From assembly GCA_951217055.1 (NCBI GenBank), contig OX578278.1:44033574-44097573 (forward strand): a stretch of 64,000 bases of DNA, in the 5' to 3' direction. The DNA comes from Gerris lacustris (taxonomy: Eukaryota > Arthropoda > Insecta > Hemiptera > Gerridae). Below are positions 35,597 to 46,951 of the stretch, piece by piece; the stretch's first letter is position 1; the number at the start of each line of letters is the position of its first letter. The translations under genes were made by a program, and so were the position numbers. The notes beneath the pieces were generated by a model. The model was not told the DNA's origin, did no database searches, and saw nothing but the letters and a program-made list of their open reading frames with translations.

Positions 35597-36752
35597 TAGA
35601 ATAGAATAGATTTTTATTTGTTTAAGTACATCTAGTAAGTACCAAAAACAATGAAAGACTATGACATATTTACACATGCATACTTACACACATAAATATA
35701 TGCATATGCATGTACCTGTGCACAATTGCACATACATCTTTTATGCAATATAAAAAAAATATTTGTAATAAGATAAATGAGAGTATATAATCCTGAAATA
35801 AGATCACCGAAAATACTAATGATAAGGAGAAAAACAAAAGAGAGAAAAAATAAATAAATACATTCAACTCTGTGTGAGTCATGACGAGATGGCTACAAAC
35901 TATAAACACTACATTTAAACTATAAACATTACATTTGACTCAATGTTCAGCTAATCACAAATCAGTTTTAATGACAAAACAATATTTTTATACTTCACAA
36001 AAATTGCCAAAACAGGTAGTGAAAATTAAATTTCAAAATAGTGAAATAAAAAATTGGAATGAATAAAAAAAACATATGAAATAAAAAATAATTTGGGTAT
36101 CTTCATTAAAAACGAGGATTAAAGTTGCTAGTAACAACTGTGCCAGGCCGGAAAAATATAGAATAATAGACATAGACGTAAAATGTAGGCGAAATGAGCC
36201 AAGACTTTTAGTAAAAAAAATCTAGATTTAAAGGTTAAATATAAGGTAGATGATAGACTGGTAGATTAACAATTTAAACTTACATATTATGTAGAAAGTA
36301 AATAATAAATTATGTAAACGTATAGACTATAAAATACTAATCGCAAAGTAGGAAGCTTCTCATAGTAGCGATATTTTTAAAATAAAAAACGATATTTTTA
36401 CTGTTTCTTTTATCAAAGGTACTTAAGATGGAGGCTATATTGGTTGAGGGGCTACTATTGCGATCCGTAAGGTTAATTGGTAAATATTGTTTTCTTATAG
36501 GTTCGTATATCGGACATTGAAACAGTATATGACCTAAGTCCTCAACTTGTTGGTTATTACAAAAGTTGCAATAAGCGTCAGTATGGATCTTATATACGAT
36601 ACCATTGAAAGAAATTTTTATCGAATTAAAACCTGAGGTACGGACCTGTGCCAAAACTCTCTGAAAATTAAGGTAGGTCCGAGTAGAGGTAGTTCCTGTT
36701 AGAGTTGTAAAATAGGCTGTAAGAAGACTCGTTAAGTCTGTATTTATTATTA
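35583..36752 (-). mobile_element. 5'-truncated LINE with perfect 16-bp target duplication
   Basis: The insert 35599-36736 is flanked by exact copies of TCTGTATTTATTATTA (35583-35598 and 36737-36752). On the - strand, coding sequence runs into the C-terminal end of a non-LTR reverse transcriptase protein and then about 740 bp of 3' UTR ending in a CTATTCTATTC-type tail at the duplication. Long duplications and 5' truncation are the marks of target-primed reverse transcription. Confidence 0.9.
36337..36720 (-). pseudogene. LINE ORF2 C-terminus with CCHC-like motif
   Basis: Translation from about 36720 reads LTGTTSTRTYLNFQRVLAQVRTS, then YCNFCNNQQVEDLGHILFQC, then PIYEPIRKQYL, and stops at 36337. 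The CxxC...HxxxxC pattern with 'EDLxHIxxxCPxY' is the cysteine/histidine motif at the C-terminus of Jockey/CR1-type ORF2 proteins. Reverse transcriptase and endonuclease are missing through 5' truncation. This end of the frame is uninterrupted, consistent with a fairly young insertion. Confidence 0.75.
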
Positions 36753-36771
36753 AAATCCAACAATCGTAGAT

Positions 36772-36910
36772 AAAGTACGGTACGTAACTCGTGCGAAAAC
36801 GGCATTTTGCTTTGCTCGTGTGGTTTTACTACCCTTCCTGTCACTCGGGTGCAAACTCCACACTCGCATGCAAAATGCTACTTTCCGCACTATACGCGTA
36901 ATGTACTATT
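36772..36910. repeat. Imperfect palindrome, MITE-like
   Basis: AAAGTACGGTACGTAACTCG at the left is matched by the reverse complement of CGCACTATACGCGTAATGTACT at the right; inner GCATTTTGC blocks also pair. About 139 bp. It may be the terminal palindrome of the Crypton-like element. Confidence 0.6.
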
Positions 36911-37861
36911 GTATGCATGCTATTTGTAGAAGGTAATCTCTGGAACTACTGATCCAATTCTGGAAATTCTTTCACTGATAAAAAGCTACACTATATTATT
37001 GAGTGATAAAGGCTATGTTTTTATTCCATTTCTATATATTATATAAAGAAGAAAAGTGTCTGAGGGTGTGTATATGTTTCTCTTTAATCAAAATCTACAC
37101 TTATTCCTTAAATAATATTAATGTTTGCCAAGATAGTAGTTTCTGAAATTTAATCCCTTAGGGAGGGGGGGGGGATAGGAGCAAAGTAAAAAATGATGGA
37201 TTTATTTCTGACTGATTTTCTGAAGTCAGGAAATGAATAATTGGGAGAGGGCTTCATTTCAGGGTGTAAGCATAGTATCCTTTATATAATCGAGTAGTGT
37301 CTCGACGAATCACCTTGAAATTATTTGTTATTGCCATGCTATGGCAACCACATTTATTCCAATAAAAATAAATTTTTGTTTTCAATTGCTGGTCTTTAAA
37401 TAGCTATAATAACTTATCAAAATTAATTTACTTAATTTTACTTTTTTTCTAAATATAAAATTAAGCCCGTTGCCACGTGCCTAAGGGATTGTATATTATT
37501 AAAAGACAATTTCCACTCAAGGGACGATAAGACGGGGATTCACCAGGAAAATGCCTCAGAAATTTAATTTTCCCAAAAGATTAACTTTTACAACTGTTTC
37601 TTCAGTAGATGGAGTCAATTACTAATAAGGGATACTTGCAAATTATATTATTCAAAAGGAGGGGTTTAGCAATAAGGGGGGACGGAGGATGAAGGAAATT
37701 GGGGCATCTAGATATTCTTGTTTAATAAAATAACTTGAATGTTTCTTGTCGAAAGTTTATAAATGATCAATTAAAAATAATATATTAAATATTATTATTT
37801 GAAGTATATGTGCCGGCGTGTCTTCTATGGGTATGATTCTCTTTGTGACCACCTCCGTCTA
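36911..37861. other. Intergenic repeats
   Basis: 36929-37040 is the continuation of the common repeat noted at 35152. A run of 9-10 G lies near 37164. Nothing else is recognised. Confidence 0.4.
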
Positions 37862-38149
37862 GGGCTGTCGACCAGTTGCACGATATCACATAATCCAATA
37901 TAGCAGTTGCGTGCATTACAAAATTTAACAGTATACCAGTTGCGCTCTTAGCTATGTTACTTTTAAAAAGGTAGGTGTTTCAAAAAAAAGCAAGCATATT
38001 TATACTTTATTTAGTGTATTTTATATTGAACCTTATAATTTTACAAAAATATCAGTAAAATAAAAATGCTTGCATACGAATCTGCAAGACAGTGAGACAT
38101 TTTCATGTAACTTTTTTGGTAACGCATATTGGTGTCGTTTTCAAATTAA

Positions 38150-38537
38150 TGTAGGGCTACTCCACGCTACTTTCGATAAACTATAAAAGTTTCATACAAA
38201 TCACATCAGTACTTTCGAAGCTATAGGTGTAAATAAATGTATGTTTGTGCGCATGTGGAAGAGAAACAAATGAACGCAAAATGTTGAAACTTATATGAGA
38301 CCATCAATGGGCTAATCATGACCTATCATCCAAATTTCATTAAAATCGGACTTGTAGTTTTTAAGTTATGGTGGTTCGCAACAATTGAACGACAGACCGA
38401 CACGGAACCAAAAATGTTCCCTCATAATTATCTGAAACAGATTTCTGTCTAGGAATTTTTCAAATCGAAGACCTAAATTTTTTTCGTTCTTCGGAACGAA
38501 AACATAGCTTCCGTTACCTCCGGTAAGCTCGTGAGCA
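38150..38537 (+). repeat. Family A repeat, 5'-truncated copy
   Basis: It starts in the CGCTACTTTCGATAAAC block and ends TTCCGTTACCTCCGGTAAGCTCG. Inserted in the left part of the MULE-like element. Confidence 0.82.
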
Positions 38538-38599
38538 AAACCATACAAAAATATAAATTTTAAATCAATTAACACCAAGAATCAAGCAGAGAGTTCAAT

Positions 38600-39390
38600 G
38601 AATTATGATAATAATTGGTAACAATTATAATGAAGCCAAGGGAGAATAAAGAACGAGGGAGGAAAAACAGAGTGTGACAGAGATAAAGATGGCTTTGAGA
38701 CGTGCTCTACTCGGAGATCAAAACTAGTTTGATTTTTAATGTTAGTTAGTTGTTAGTATTAGTTAGGTAGTACTAGTGTTAGGTAGACTAGTAGTGGGTA
38801 GTTTGATTTAAGGTTAAAGTGTAGTGGAAGAGCGCTGGGCTATAGGGCTAGAGTGGAGGAGATCCGAAAGTAGCCGAACTACATGTCGCGTCTTCGGTTA
38901 CCTTCGAGTTAGTTTTTTCCTCTAGCCTAGTTCAACGTTTAGTGCAACTACGACTACCTCCTGCGACCACCTACTTCCCTGGTACCAGTGGAACTCTTTT
39001 TGGCTTTCTTTGCACTGCGAAGCGCGGTAGGGGAATGGCGCTACAGCTGGAGACTGGATTGCACCACCTCCTATAGCTTTTTAACTCCCTGTTACACTTT
39101 TCTGAGTTTTTAGGTAACGTAAAGCTTTTTGAGGTATGTTCAATAGTCTAAACATGAAATTGTCAAAATTTAAAAAATATCAATTTTTTGCATAATGATC
39201 TTTTACAGTCTTTACTAAGTTAATTGCCAAGTTCGTCTTTTTTCTGTATTTTTCAAACTCCGCCTCAACGAAATGCACTCACTTTTTTCTGTATTATTTT
39301 TTCTCACTTTTTTAGGCACTTCTTGGCTGTTAAATGCGTATAGTTGTTGAAATTTGTATGTCCTTCAAAACTTCAGTGAATAAAAATAAT
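38600..39390. other. Unrecognised sequence inside the MULE-like element
   Basis: 38740-38800 has low-complexity TTAGTTAGGTAGTA repeats. 38800-39070 is GC-richer but shows no coding frame I recognise. Confidence 0.35.
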
Positions 39391-39394
39391 AATA

Positions 39395-40359
39395 TGTTTG
39401 GGTGACTATTATAAAAATTATCTGAAAAATGGCGATGAAACACCTCGCATGCATTTATTGTCCTTTCAGAGCCAATTGTTTCTGAAGCCCGCATTGAGGG
39501 AGGAAATAAACTATGACCTCGTGGACTTCTATCGCATTTTTTGGCAGTGTAGGCACCACTATTCTCCTCTTTCTATAACTATTGCCGAAAACATTCAACA
39601 TCACTTATAAAGCAGCCCCTACACGATCAAGCCGCTTGATCAAAACATCGCGTCAAGCAATGGTTTCAAGCATGATTGATAGTCTAGGAACCCGTTTGAT
39701 GCTTGAGTCAAGCCTTGACGGAGATTGATGGAAAGTTTGAATGAGTCAAGCGGCTGACGGAGCACTTGATAGTCTAGAGAAATTTTAACCAAGCATTCCG
39801 TCAATCACCTGCTCGACACCACAATTCCTGATTCGAAACATACTATGGTATCTACACAATACTGATTTATTACAGTCCAGGAGGAGCAGTTCACAAGTCG
39901 AAAACTCCGCTACAAATGAGTGTTGATAGAAGATTGATGGGATGCTTGATGCGCCCCGAGGCGGCTTGAAGGTCGTGTGAATCAGCTCGACGCGATGTTT
40001 TGATCAAGCGGCTTGATCGTGTAGGGGCTGCTTATTACCTGAACTTCGTTCGAAGATGATGCTATTTCAGAATGGATCATTTTCAGAGGACGAGCGCTTA
40101 TATCTTGTACAGCCTTTTCTTTTAATGCATTTGACATCTTTTGCCTAATAATTCCTGCTGGAGCATCGTGATTATGTTCTACCGATGCGTTATTTAAAAT
40201 AGTTTGACCACTCCCGTTAGTGTAAATTCGAGGACGACATTCTTTATTAGAACATCGCCACGATAAACCACACTGAACTTCGCGATCTTTTCGAAATTTA
40301 AATCCATCCACTACTAATAACGGCTTTCCTGTTTCACTTAACATACTCATTTCAGACAT
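39395..40359 (-). pseudogene. FLYWCH-domain MULE transposase, split by a MITE
   Basis: A true ATG at 40359 starts MSEMSMLSETGKPLLVVDGF. The next 55 residues form a FLYWCH zinc finger: F.F......, GLSWRCSNKECRPRIYT, then SVEHNHDAP (Cys-Cys-His-His). A linker, ALKEKAVQDISARP and IHSEIASSSNEVQ, follows. At 40032 the frame runs into the MITE. Homologous sequence resumes at about 39605 as YRKRRIVVPTLPKNAIEVHE, the block that follows FLYWCH in MULE proteins, in a shifted frame and soon ending in TAA. FLYWCH fingers bind DNA; in MULEs they precede the DDE transposase, missing here. Confidence 0.7.
39611..40032. mobile_element. 422-bp MITE inside the transposase relic
   Basis: Terminal inverted repeats of about 48 bp with one mismatch start AGCAGCCCCTACACGATCAA at 39611 and mirror at 40032. 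The interior is non-coding and full of TTGATCAAGC-type pieces. Flanks are ATAA-rich (TAATAA and TTATAA on the - strand), but an exact target duplication cannot be set. Confidence 0.9.
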
Positions 40360-40617
40360 AATTAACTAGGTGTGCAATGCAGTTGTCTGCTTGCAATATT
40401 GAGCTTAGCGTGCATTTTAATCTTAAACAATAAACATTTTTATTTATAAACAGCTGAAATCGGATCAAAAATAGTAATATTTCCAATTTTGAATTAACAA
40501 GCATTTTTCCTGTTTTTCTTTTTTACCCCCCTCTTAAATGAAAATATGACAAAAGTGAAAAATTCTCTTTCCTCAAAAGTGAGGAAGTTCCAACGACATG
40601 AATCATGAAGGGCATTC

Positions 40618-40850
40618 ACTATTTTAACTTTTGTATCCCGTACCCCGTACCTCCGTGTACCAATTTGGACCATTTCAGATTTATACCTTTCTGTGGTTGG
40701 TCACATTGACCGTGCCGAATTTTGTGGGGATCGGTCCAGCCGTTCAGGAGGCGTATGCGTCCAAACAAATGCAAAGTGTAGTATAAGAGCTTCGCTTCGC
40801 TCAGCTCATTTAGCGACAAGCATAGTACTAAGGCACAACTAATTGTCAAA
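40618..40850. repeat. Interspersed arthropod-type repeat
   Basis: Blocks GTATCCCGTACCCCGTACC, GGATCGGTCCAGCCGTTCAG and GAGCTTCGCTTCGCTC mark a non-autonomous interspersed repeat of a type common in arthropods; no coding potential. Confidence 0.45.
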
Positions 40851-40999
40851 TAGTGATTATTGTCTTCAATTCATTACAAGATATTTAAGATAAGATACGT
40901 ATTATAATAAAAATACATGGTACATTGTTTACGTATTTTTGTTTAATAAAGGACAGTGCTAAGCCGTAACACTCCTCTGAGTCCCCCACTCCTTCTTCT

Positions 41000-42225
41000 T
41001 ATAGAGATGATTAGTGTGACGTCACAAAAGCTTTCGAAAATTTAACTCAGTGTTTGTTGTGTTCCTTTATCTTATCACTTGTTATCAAACCCATATAATT
41101 CTAATGACGTTTTTTTAGTCAACTTTATTAATTAATAATTATAATTAATTACTAAATTATTATTGATTTCTAAGACTTTTTACCCTTATATACTAAGTCT
41201 ATTTTAACGAGTGCAATAAGGAAAACATTAAAAAACTTTTATTTTAGTTGTTTAAAATGAGTACTTGTGTGAAGGGTCATATCAACAAAACAGCTATTTT
41301 AATTATTAATCTTTATACTTGATTTTTATATTTCCTGGTGCCATAAAAATTCACAGGGTGTATTTGTGTTTATATTGTGTGTCCGAAAATAAATGTTCCT
41401 CAAGTTTTGAAACTCAATGAAGTATACTCAGGATACAGGACTTGTAGAAAGATAGTGATAGTTAATCTGCCAGGAAATAAAATATTATTTGCTAATAATA
41501 TTTTGTTCCCGGTTACTTACAATGTGCATTATATTTCACCGATGTTGGAACATAATATTATATACTATAAAATAGATCACTGACCAATCTAGGAAAAATA
41601 CGTTGATGATGAGACAAAGACCAGACAGTCATTATTATTATTTATGTATTTTTTTGTTATATATAATAACGAGTATAATAAAATAAGATATGAGTACGTC
41701 GCATATATACTTGTTTAAAATTTTTATTAACAAAACTAATTAATACATTAACTTAAAATTACTTAGTACTCTGACATACTTTTTCGAAGAATATTTTTCT
41801 CCTCCGAAAAAAATCAAGTATAGATGAAATTTTTATTACGCTCGAGGAGGTGGAAGACACAATATATAAACTAAAATAGAAAAACCATTTCAAAAATGAA
41901 CAATAAATAAGAACGGACGATAGGGTATCAATTTAATAGAACACACTCACAATAATACTTATTTTAAACCACCAGAACGGCCATTTTTAATGTTTTCTTA
42001 TCTTACATTGTTAAAATAGACAGTATAATATCATTCAAAGGGTGAAAAGTCTTAGAAATCAGTAATAATTTAATAATTAATTATTAAAAAAGTTATAAAA
42101 ATTCCCTTATTCAAATTACATGGGATTGATAACCGGTGATAAGGAAAAGGAACACAACAAACGGAATCGAATAAATTTTCGAAAGCTTACGCCACCTTGT
42201 GACGTCATTACTAATCATCTCTATA
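41000..42225. mobile_element. 1.2-kb foldback element with arms of about 270 bp
   Basis: The arm 41000-41270 (TATAGAGATGATTAGTGTGACGTCAC...) is the diverged reverse complement of 41955-42225. Blocks AAGCTTTCGAAAATTT, TTTGTTGTGTTCCTT and TTTCTAAGACTTTT occur in both arms in the right order. The unmatched centre (41271-41954) has an open frame at 41377-41583 with no recognisable domain. TA lies at both outer edges, compatible with a TA target. Confidence 0.75.
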
Positions 42226-42579
42226 CACGTCTCCCTCCATCTGACCTATTCCCTAAGGAAACTCCTTTACTCCTTTGCCCTCGAGTCCAGAGTCCATTAC
42301 GAGTCGAGCTCCATCTCCAGTACGAGTCGATTCTTGTCTCTACTCTAATCAGTCTAATCTCTACATCCTACATTCACGTCTCTTTCATGCAGTCAATTCT
42401 AAAAAACGATCTAATTCTTTTATTACTCTTTACCTAACCTACCTTACTACAACATTGAGTACAGTAGTACTCAATTTTGTAGTATCAAGTATCAATCAAA
42501 TCAAGTTGTAGTATCAGTAGTATCAATTTTTTACAGTAGTACAAAATTGATAATGATTCGTAGAAACATAAACAGCTAC

Positions 42580-42731
42580 GCGCAACTGGTGTATTAAGAA
42601 AAATTGAACGACGCGCAACGGGTATATTTAAAAAAAAATGACATGAGCGCAACTGGTGTATTAAAAATAAATGAAATGCGCGCAACTGGTATATTGATTT
42701 TTAAACTTTTTTGTGATAGCGCGCAACTGGT
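42580..42731. repeat. Five GCGCAACTGGT units at the MULE right end
   Basis: Units at 42580, 42613 (GCGCAACGGGT), 42647, 42680 and 42721, spaced 33, 34, 33 and 41 bp. The inverted counterparts are at 37871, about 37903 and 37935. Confidence 0.9.
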
Positions 42732-42749
42732 AAACTCCCCTGTCTGGAA

Positions 42750-43240
42750 CCTTTATATAAGAGGTGCTAAGCTTATGAGGTTCTATTCTTGGTGAACTGC
42801 CTGTCTGGTAAGAAAGTCTGTTGCCTGGCTCAGGACCAAGTTGAAGTTCTTCCTCCGGTAGGCGAGCTGGTCGTTCTCTGTATATCAAGGAGTTGTCCTC
42901 TTGTACGTTGTGTATCGTCCATCAATTCCCTAGTCTGTTTTCCTGATTTTTTTGTTTATCCAAAATACGTTCTACTTGTCCCTTTATTGCCATTTATTTT
43001 TCTTACTTGTTATCTTATTTATTCATTTCATATATTTATCGTGTTTTTCTGGAACTTTTTATTTATTGTTTATTGCTGTAAGATATTTAATTTTATTGAT
43101 TGTTTATTACTGTTAGATATTTCTTTTTGTTATAGTCTTATGCTAATACTCCTGTTAAAAAGTCTATTTCTGAGCGCCCTACCTGAGGCTATCTTGCTGT
43201 TTAGGGGCTCGTAAAAAATTATAAATAAATAAAATGTAAC
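42750..43240 (+). mobile_element. Possible LINE 3' end
   Basis: The sequence ends TAGGGGCTCGTAAAAAATTA followed by an (AAAT)n-like tail, as in several insect non-LTR elements. The long hydrophobic open frame (42789-43214) is T-rich 3'-UTR-like sequence. No reverse transcriptase motif is present. Confidence 0.3.
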
Positions 43241-45640
43241 ACACTCCGAAGCAGAAAACGCCCATCCAGCTAGTTATTTTATTATCTAAAATTTTTTCTG
43301 ATTTTAAACTCTTCTTAGGACATACATACCCTCGAACAAATCAAATAAATTATTTTGAAGGCTACAGTCCCTATTTAACTCGACAATTGGATCTGGATTT
43401 TTTCTTCTTTTTTAAAAAAATGAAGTACTCCATTGTATATTTTAGCCATAAATAGCATTATTATTGCTTTTCAAGGAAGGGCATGACTAGCTGCTGACCT
43501 TTAAATTATGATATATTATTTTTAGACTAGATTATAATTATTGTGAAAAGCCAAACTATATTTCAATTGCAAGCAGTCATCATCTGTACCAAAGACAAGA
43601 CAGAGTGGACTAAGAGATAGAACAGTTAAAGGTGGACTGCATCGGAATTCTGAGAGAGCAGTGTTTATAGATCTATCTCCTCAAATAAATAAATAAATAA
43701 TTTTCAGTGTATAAAAGCAATTAGACAACTGTGTAACTCTGCAAAAAGGAAACGGCAGCTAATTGAGGCTCATTGGCATGAAAAGCTTTCAGGTTCGTCT
43801 ATTGAAAAAGGGATATTTCAAAGGCAATTTTAGATTATTTTTTTATCCAAGGCAATATTTCTGCCTCTGTGGCAGAACAAGTTAATCATAAAAAAATAAA
43901 AACCTTGGGGCTTGGGCCTGTTTGGTTGTAGAATTCTTGAGGTCAAAACTACTGAGGCAAAAGGATCGACATTAAACTCGATTAATTAACCGACTCGCTA
44001 AAGTTGATTTCTCATTTCAGATAGGGAAGGGAACCGGGACAGTTCCCCTAAGTTCACCACTAGTCTGTATTGACAGAGAGTTGAACCCGCTTGGCTATGT
44101 AGCTCCTGCTGTAAAAGAGAACAACTCTGTCGTTTCAAAAACAGGGCCACGGAGTTTACTATGGTGCAAGTGATAAAAGTGATAAGACAGCGGGATGCCT
44201 TGTAGAGTTAAATTAAGCGGGCGAACTGCCGCCTTCCCCACACAGTTACATGGTATGGTACAGACACCTAATGAATTCTTCGCACACAGGAACCGAATGT
44301 TTCCCATTCGTAGAGTATTTTCAAACCTTCTCCTATAAAAGAGCGACCTACAAACTCGACTCTGCATCTTCCTTCTTACTCTGCGGCTTTTCATTTCTCT
44401 TTCCCAACTTCCTGCCTTGGTTCCTTCTGCCAAACCCCTTCTTATAAAACTAACTAGCGTCATCTTTTGCCTCTGTCTGATTTATGTACAAAATAACTTG
44501 CCTATAAACTCTTAGAAAATTCATTATACAGTGATATTTCCAAGCACACGAAGTTACGAGCTTCACAGTAACTTTCTATACAAAGTGACACCGCTTCAAG
44601 ACTTTAAACAATAAATTATGATTAAACCTGCTTAAAACAATTTATTTCTTTTTTTTATATTCTCATCTATAGACATAAAATTTAAGATTTTAACATAATT
44701 AGACATCATCAAAATGTATCGAAATTTCCCTCTTCAAATTTTAATCGCTCTGAATAAATACCATAGAATATCGGTAGAAACAATTCATTTTGTTATGTAA
44801 TTAAAATAAAATAAAATGTTCATTCCACCTAACCACTCCTATATTCCAAGAATTAACTAACGATTACTTCCCTCAATGTATATTTGTTTGATAAAAAATA
44901 TATATTAACAGATTTCAATAATTGGTTCAAAGATGAAAGAATGTTTATAAATCATTCCCCCTTTAAGAGTTATGAGAATAATAATCATAAAAAATTACTT
45001 TTATGTGTATATTGTATATAAGTAGAAAAACTCCAATTATTTTATTCATGTAATCAAAATAAATGTATGATAAACATTATGTTTTCTGTCATTATTACAC
45101 GCTTTTATTTAAGTACTTTAATTGGATCCATGCTTATCATAGCGTAAATGGAAAAATGTTTACTGCAACGAACATCTTAAAGGATTTCTGAAAAAGGTAT
45201 CACAACAATTATAGTATCATTCATATAAAAGTCTTTGAACGAACGTTATTAACACAGAAGACAGGGGTGGTTCACTTGAAGTGTCACATCCATTTAACCC
45301 TGTCTGAATCCATTATGACTCAACAAGACATAATCAGAAATTAGAAGTAACATCGAGTCGTTTTTCTTAAATCTCACATTTTAGTAGAGATACTACTTGC
45401 ATAACAATCTCAATTTATATTGGAAAGTAAATACTGTAGAAGAAAAAAAAAAAGTAAAAGTTCGTTCTTAGAAGGAAGGGGAAGATATTAACTTCATAAA
45501 TTGTTCATCTAGGAATTTAATAATACCAAAAAAATAAAGGAGTGACAAAATAGTTTATGGCCACTCAATATAAGTACCATAATATCGATTCGGTAGAAGT
45601 GGAAATTAAATTAAATTAAGTAGAAGTGGAAGTTAAATCA
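43241..45640. other. Intergenic, one coding-like patch
   Basis: Apart from the segment at 43580-43835, nothing is recognised. The - strand open frame at 44095-44463 has no domain or splice context that I can support. Confidence 0.35.
43580..43835 (+). other. Coding-like segment, unassigned
   Basis: One frame reads RDRTVKGGLHRNSERAVFID and then LSPQ before an (AAAT)n run. After it, another stretch reads CIKAIRQLCNSAKRKRQLIE and continues AHWHEKLSGSSIEKG to a TAG. Composition and lack of stops suggest a gene or processed-pseudogene fragment, with a microsatellite between the parts. I do not recognise the protein. Confidence 0.3.
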
Positions 45641-45647
45641 GCCAATT

Positions 45648-46305
45648 AGTGTGGCACATACCTTCCTTGCATCCTACCACGAATTTTATTGATGTTATGC
45701 TTTCACAACACAATAGAGTCTAATTTATTAAATTCTTTTCTTCCTTATTGCTTCCTAGCTTACGAAAGGTATCGGAAGCTTTTCGAAAAAAAAATACTGG
45801 AAAGGTTTGATGACTCAGATTTCAAAAATTCCAACACTGAAATCCGTTTCAGACATCAAGGAACATTTTTGGTCCCGTGTCTGTCCGTCAGTCTATATGC
45901 CGTTTAATTTTGCGATCTAATAAATCTTAAAAACTACTCGTCTGATTGATCCTATAAGGTTTTCTTCAATATGCGCACAAACATACATTTAGTTACACCT
46001 ATATCTTCAAAAGTAGTCATCTTAATGTTTATGAAATTTGGATGTTTGTCAAAAGTAGCTTGCAGATAGCCCCAGATTAAGTTCAACAGTAAACGCTTAA
46101 TAAATTTTGCTAAATTGATACTTTTATCTATGTAAAAAATCAAAACAATTTTTACAGATTTAAAACGAAATAGGGGAAAACATTAAAATAATCTAAACAA
46201 TAATTGGTTGTAAAAACATAAAAATCAATAAATCACTTGATGGACAGACACGGGACAAAAATGTTCCCTTATCACATAGCTTCCGTTACCTTCGGTAAAC
46301 TCGCA
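45648..46305. repeat. Mosaic of family A pieces in both orientations
   Basis: The left end is the outer end in + orientation (CCAATTAGTGTGGCACATACC), joined to a hairpin-first, - orientation body (45750-46170), then a short + orientation 3' end (GGACAGACACGGGAC, TTCCGTTACCTTCGGTAAAC). This needs at least two insertion or rearrangement events. Confidence 0.7.
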
Positions 46306-46951
46306 ATAAAGTGATACTTACAATTATAAAACGATGATTTTAACAGAAACACAGAAAGGACCTGGATCAACACAGCTCACTCCTATCATACTCTCTATAA
46401 TTACTATTAACTTATTCAATAAGATAATAGTAATAATAGAGAGTAGTAATTAGGAGAATAATAACATACCCACTAATAATCTAAAAGAAAAGTGCGTCCT
46501 AGCATAAGACACCTAGAGATATTTCCTTAAAACCATAAGTTACAAAACAGAATCGGAAAATAGTTTATGTTAGGGCTTCATATTCATATGATTTATAGGA
46601 AACCAAATAGAATAAGCCTAAGCCTGATGGGCTAATTATTGAGTTATAAAACTATTTATATTAGTTATAATTTAACATTTATTTATTGCTTCGCATGTCT
46701 AATTGACCCTCTGCATTATTATCTATCAACAGTTCTTATCCAGAAGACATTATTATCTCAATACGCGTATTGAAATTAAGTGAATACTAACTCTACACCC
46801 ACCCTACTTTTGAAGGTATTGTTTAAGATATTTTATTTGTCTTTCTAATAATCATGAAAAAGTCTTAAAAGGAATACAGAACATAACAAAAAAGATCCTT
46901 GTTATAGGTTAATTATAAAATATGTATAATAATTTAAAAACTAGAACTTAC

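Larger units (their letters stand above)
37862..42740 (-). mobile_element. MULE-like DNA transposon, about 4.9 kb, heavily nested
   Basis: The left end (37862-37950) and right end (42641-42740) are inverted repeats built from several CCAGTTGCGC units: ACCAGTTGCACGATATCACA and, read backwards, ACCAGTTGCGCGCTATCACA, then a second and third unit at matching spacing. Between them lies a - strand FLYWCH/MULE transposase relic. Later insertions are a family A copy, a 422-bp MITE, a repeat at 40618-40850 and a 1.2-kb foldback. A target duplication was not found. Confidence 0.6.

Noticed and set aside
42789..43214. Hydrophobic + strand open frame (141 codons) resembling a membrane protein
   Set aside because: T-rich sequence gives Phe/Leu/Ile by composition; no splice context, and it ends in a LINE-like tail.
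44095..44463. - strand open frame of 122 codons as a gene
   Set aside because: No recognisable domain, no convincing splice sites and no conserved neighbour; accepted only as an unexplained open frame.
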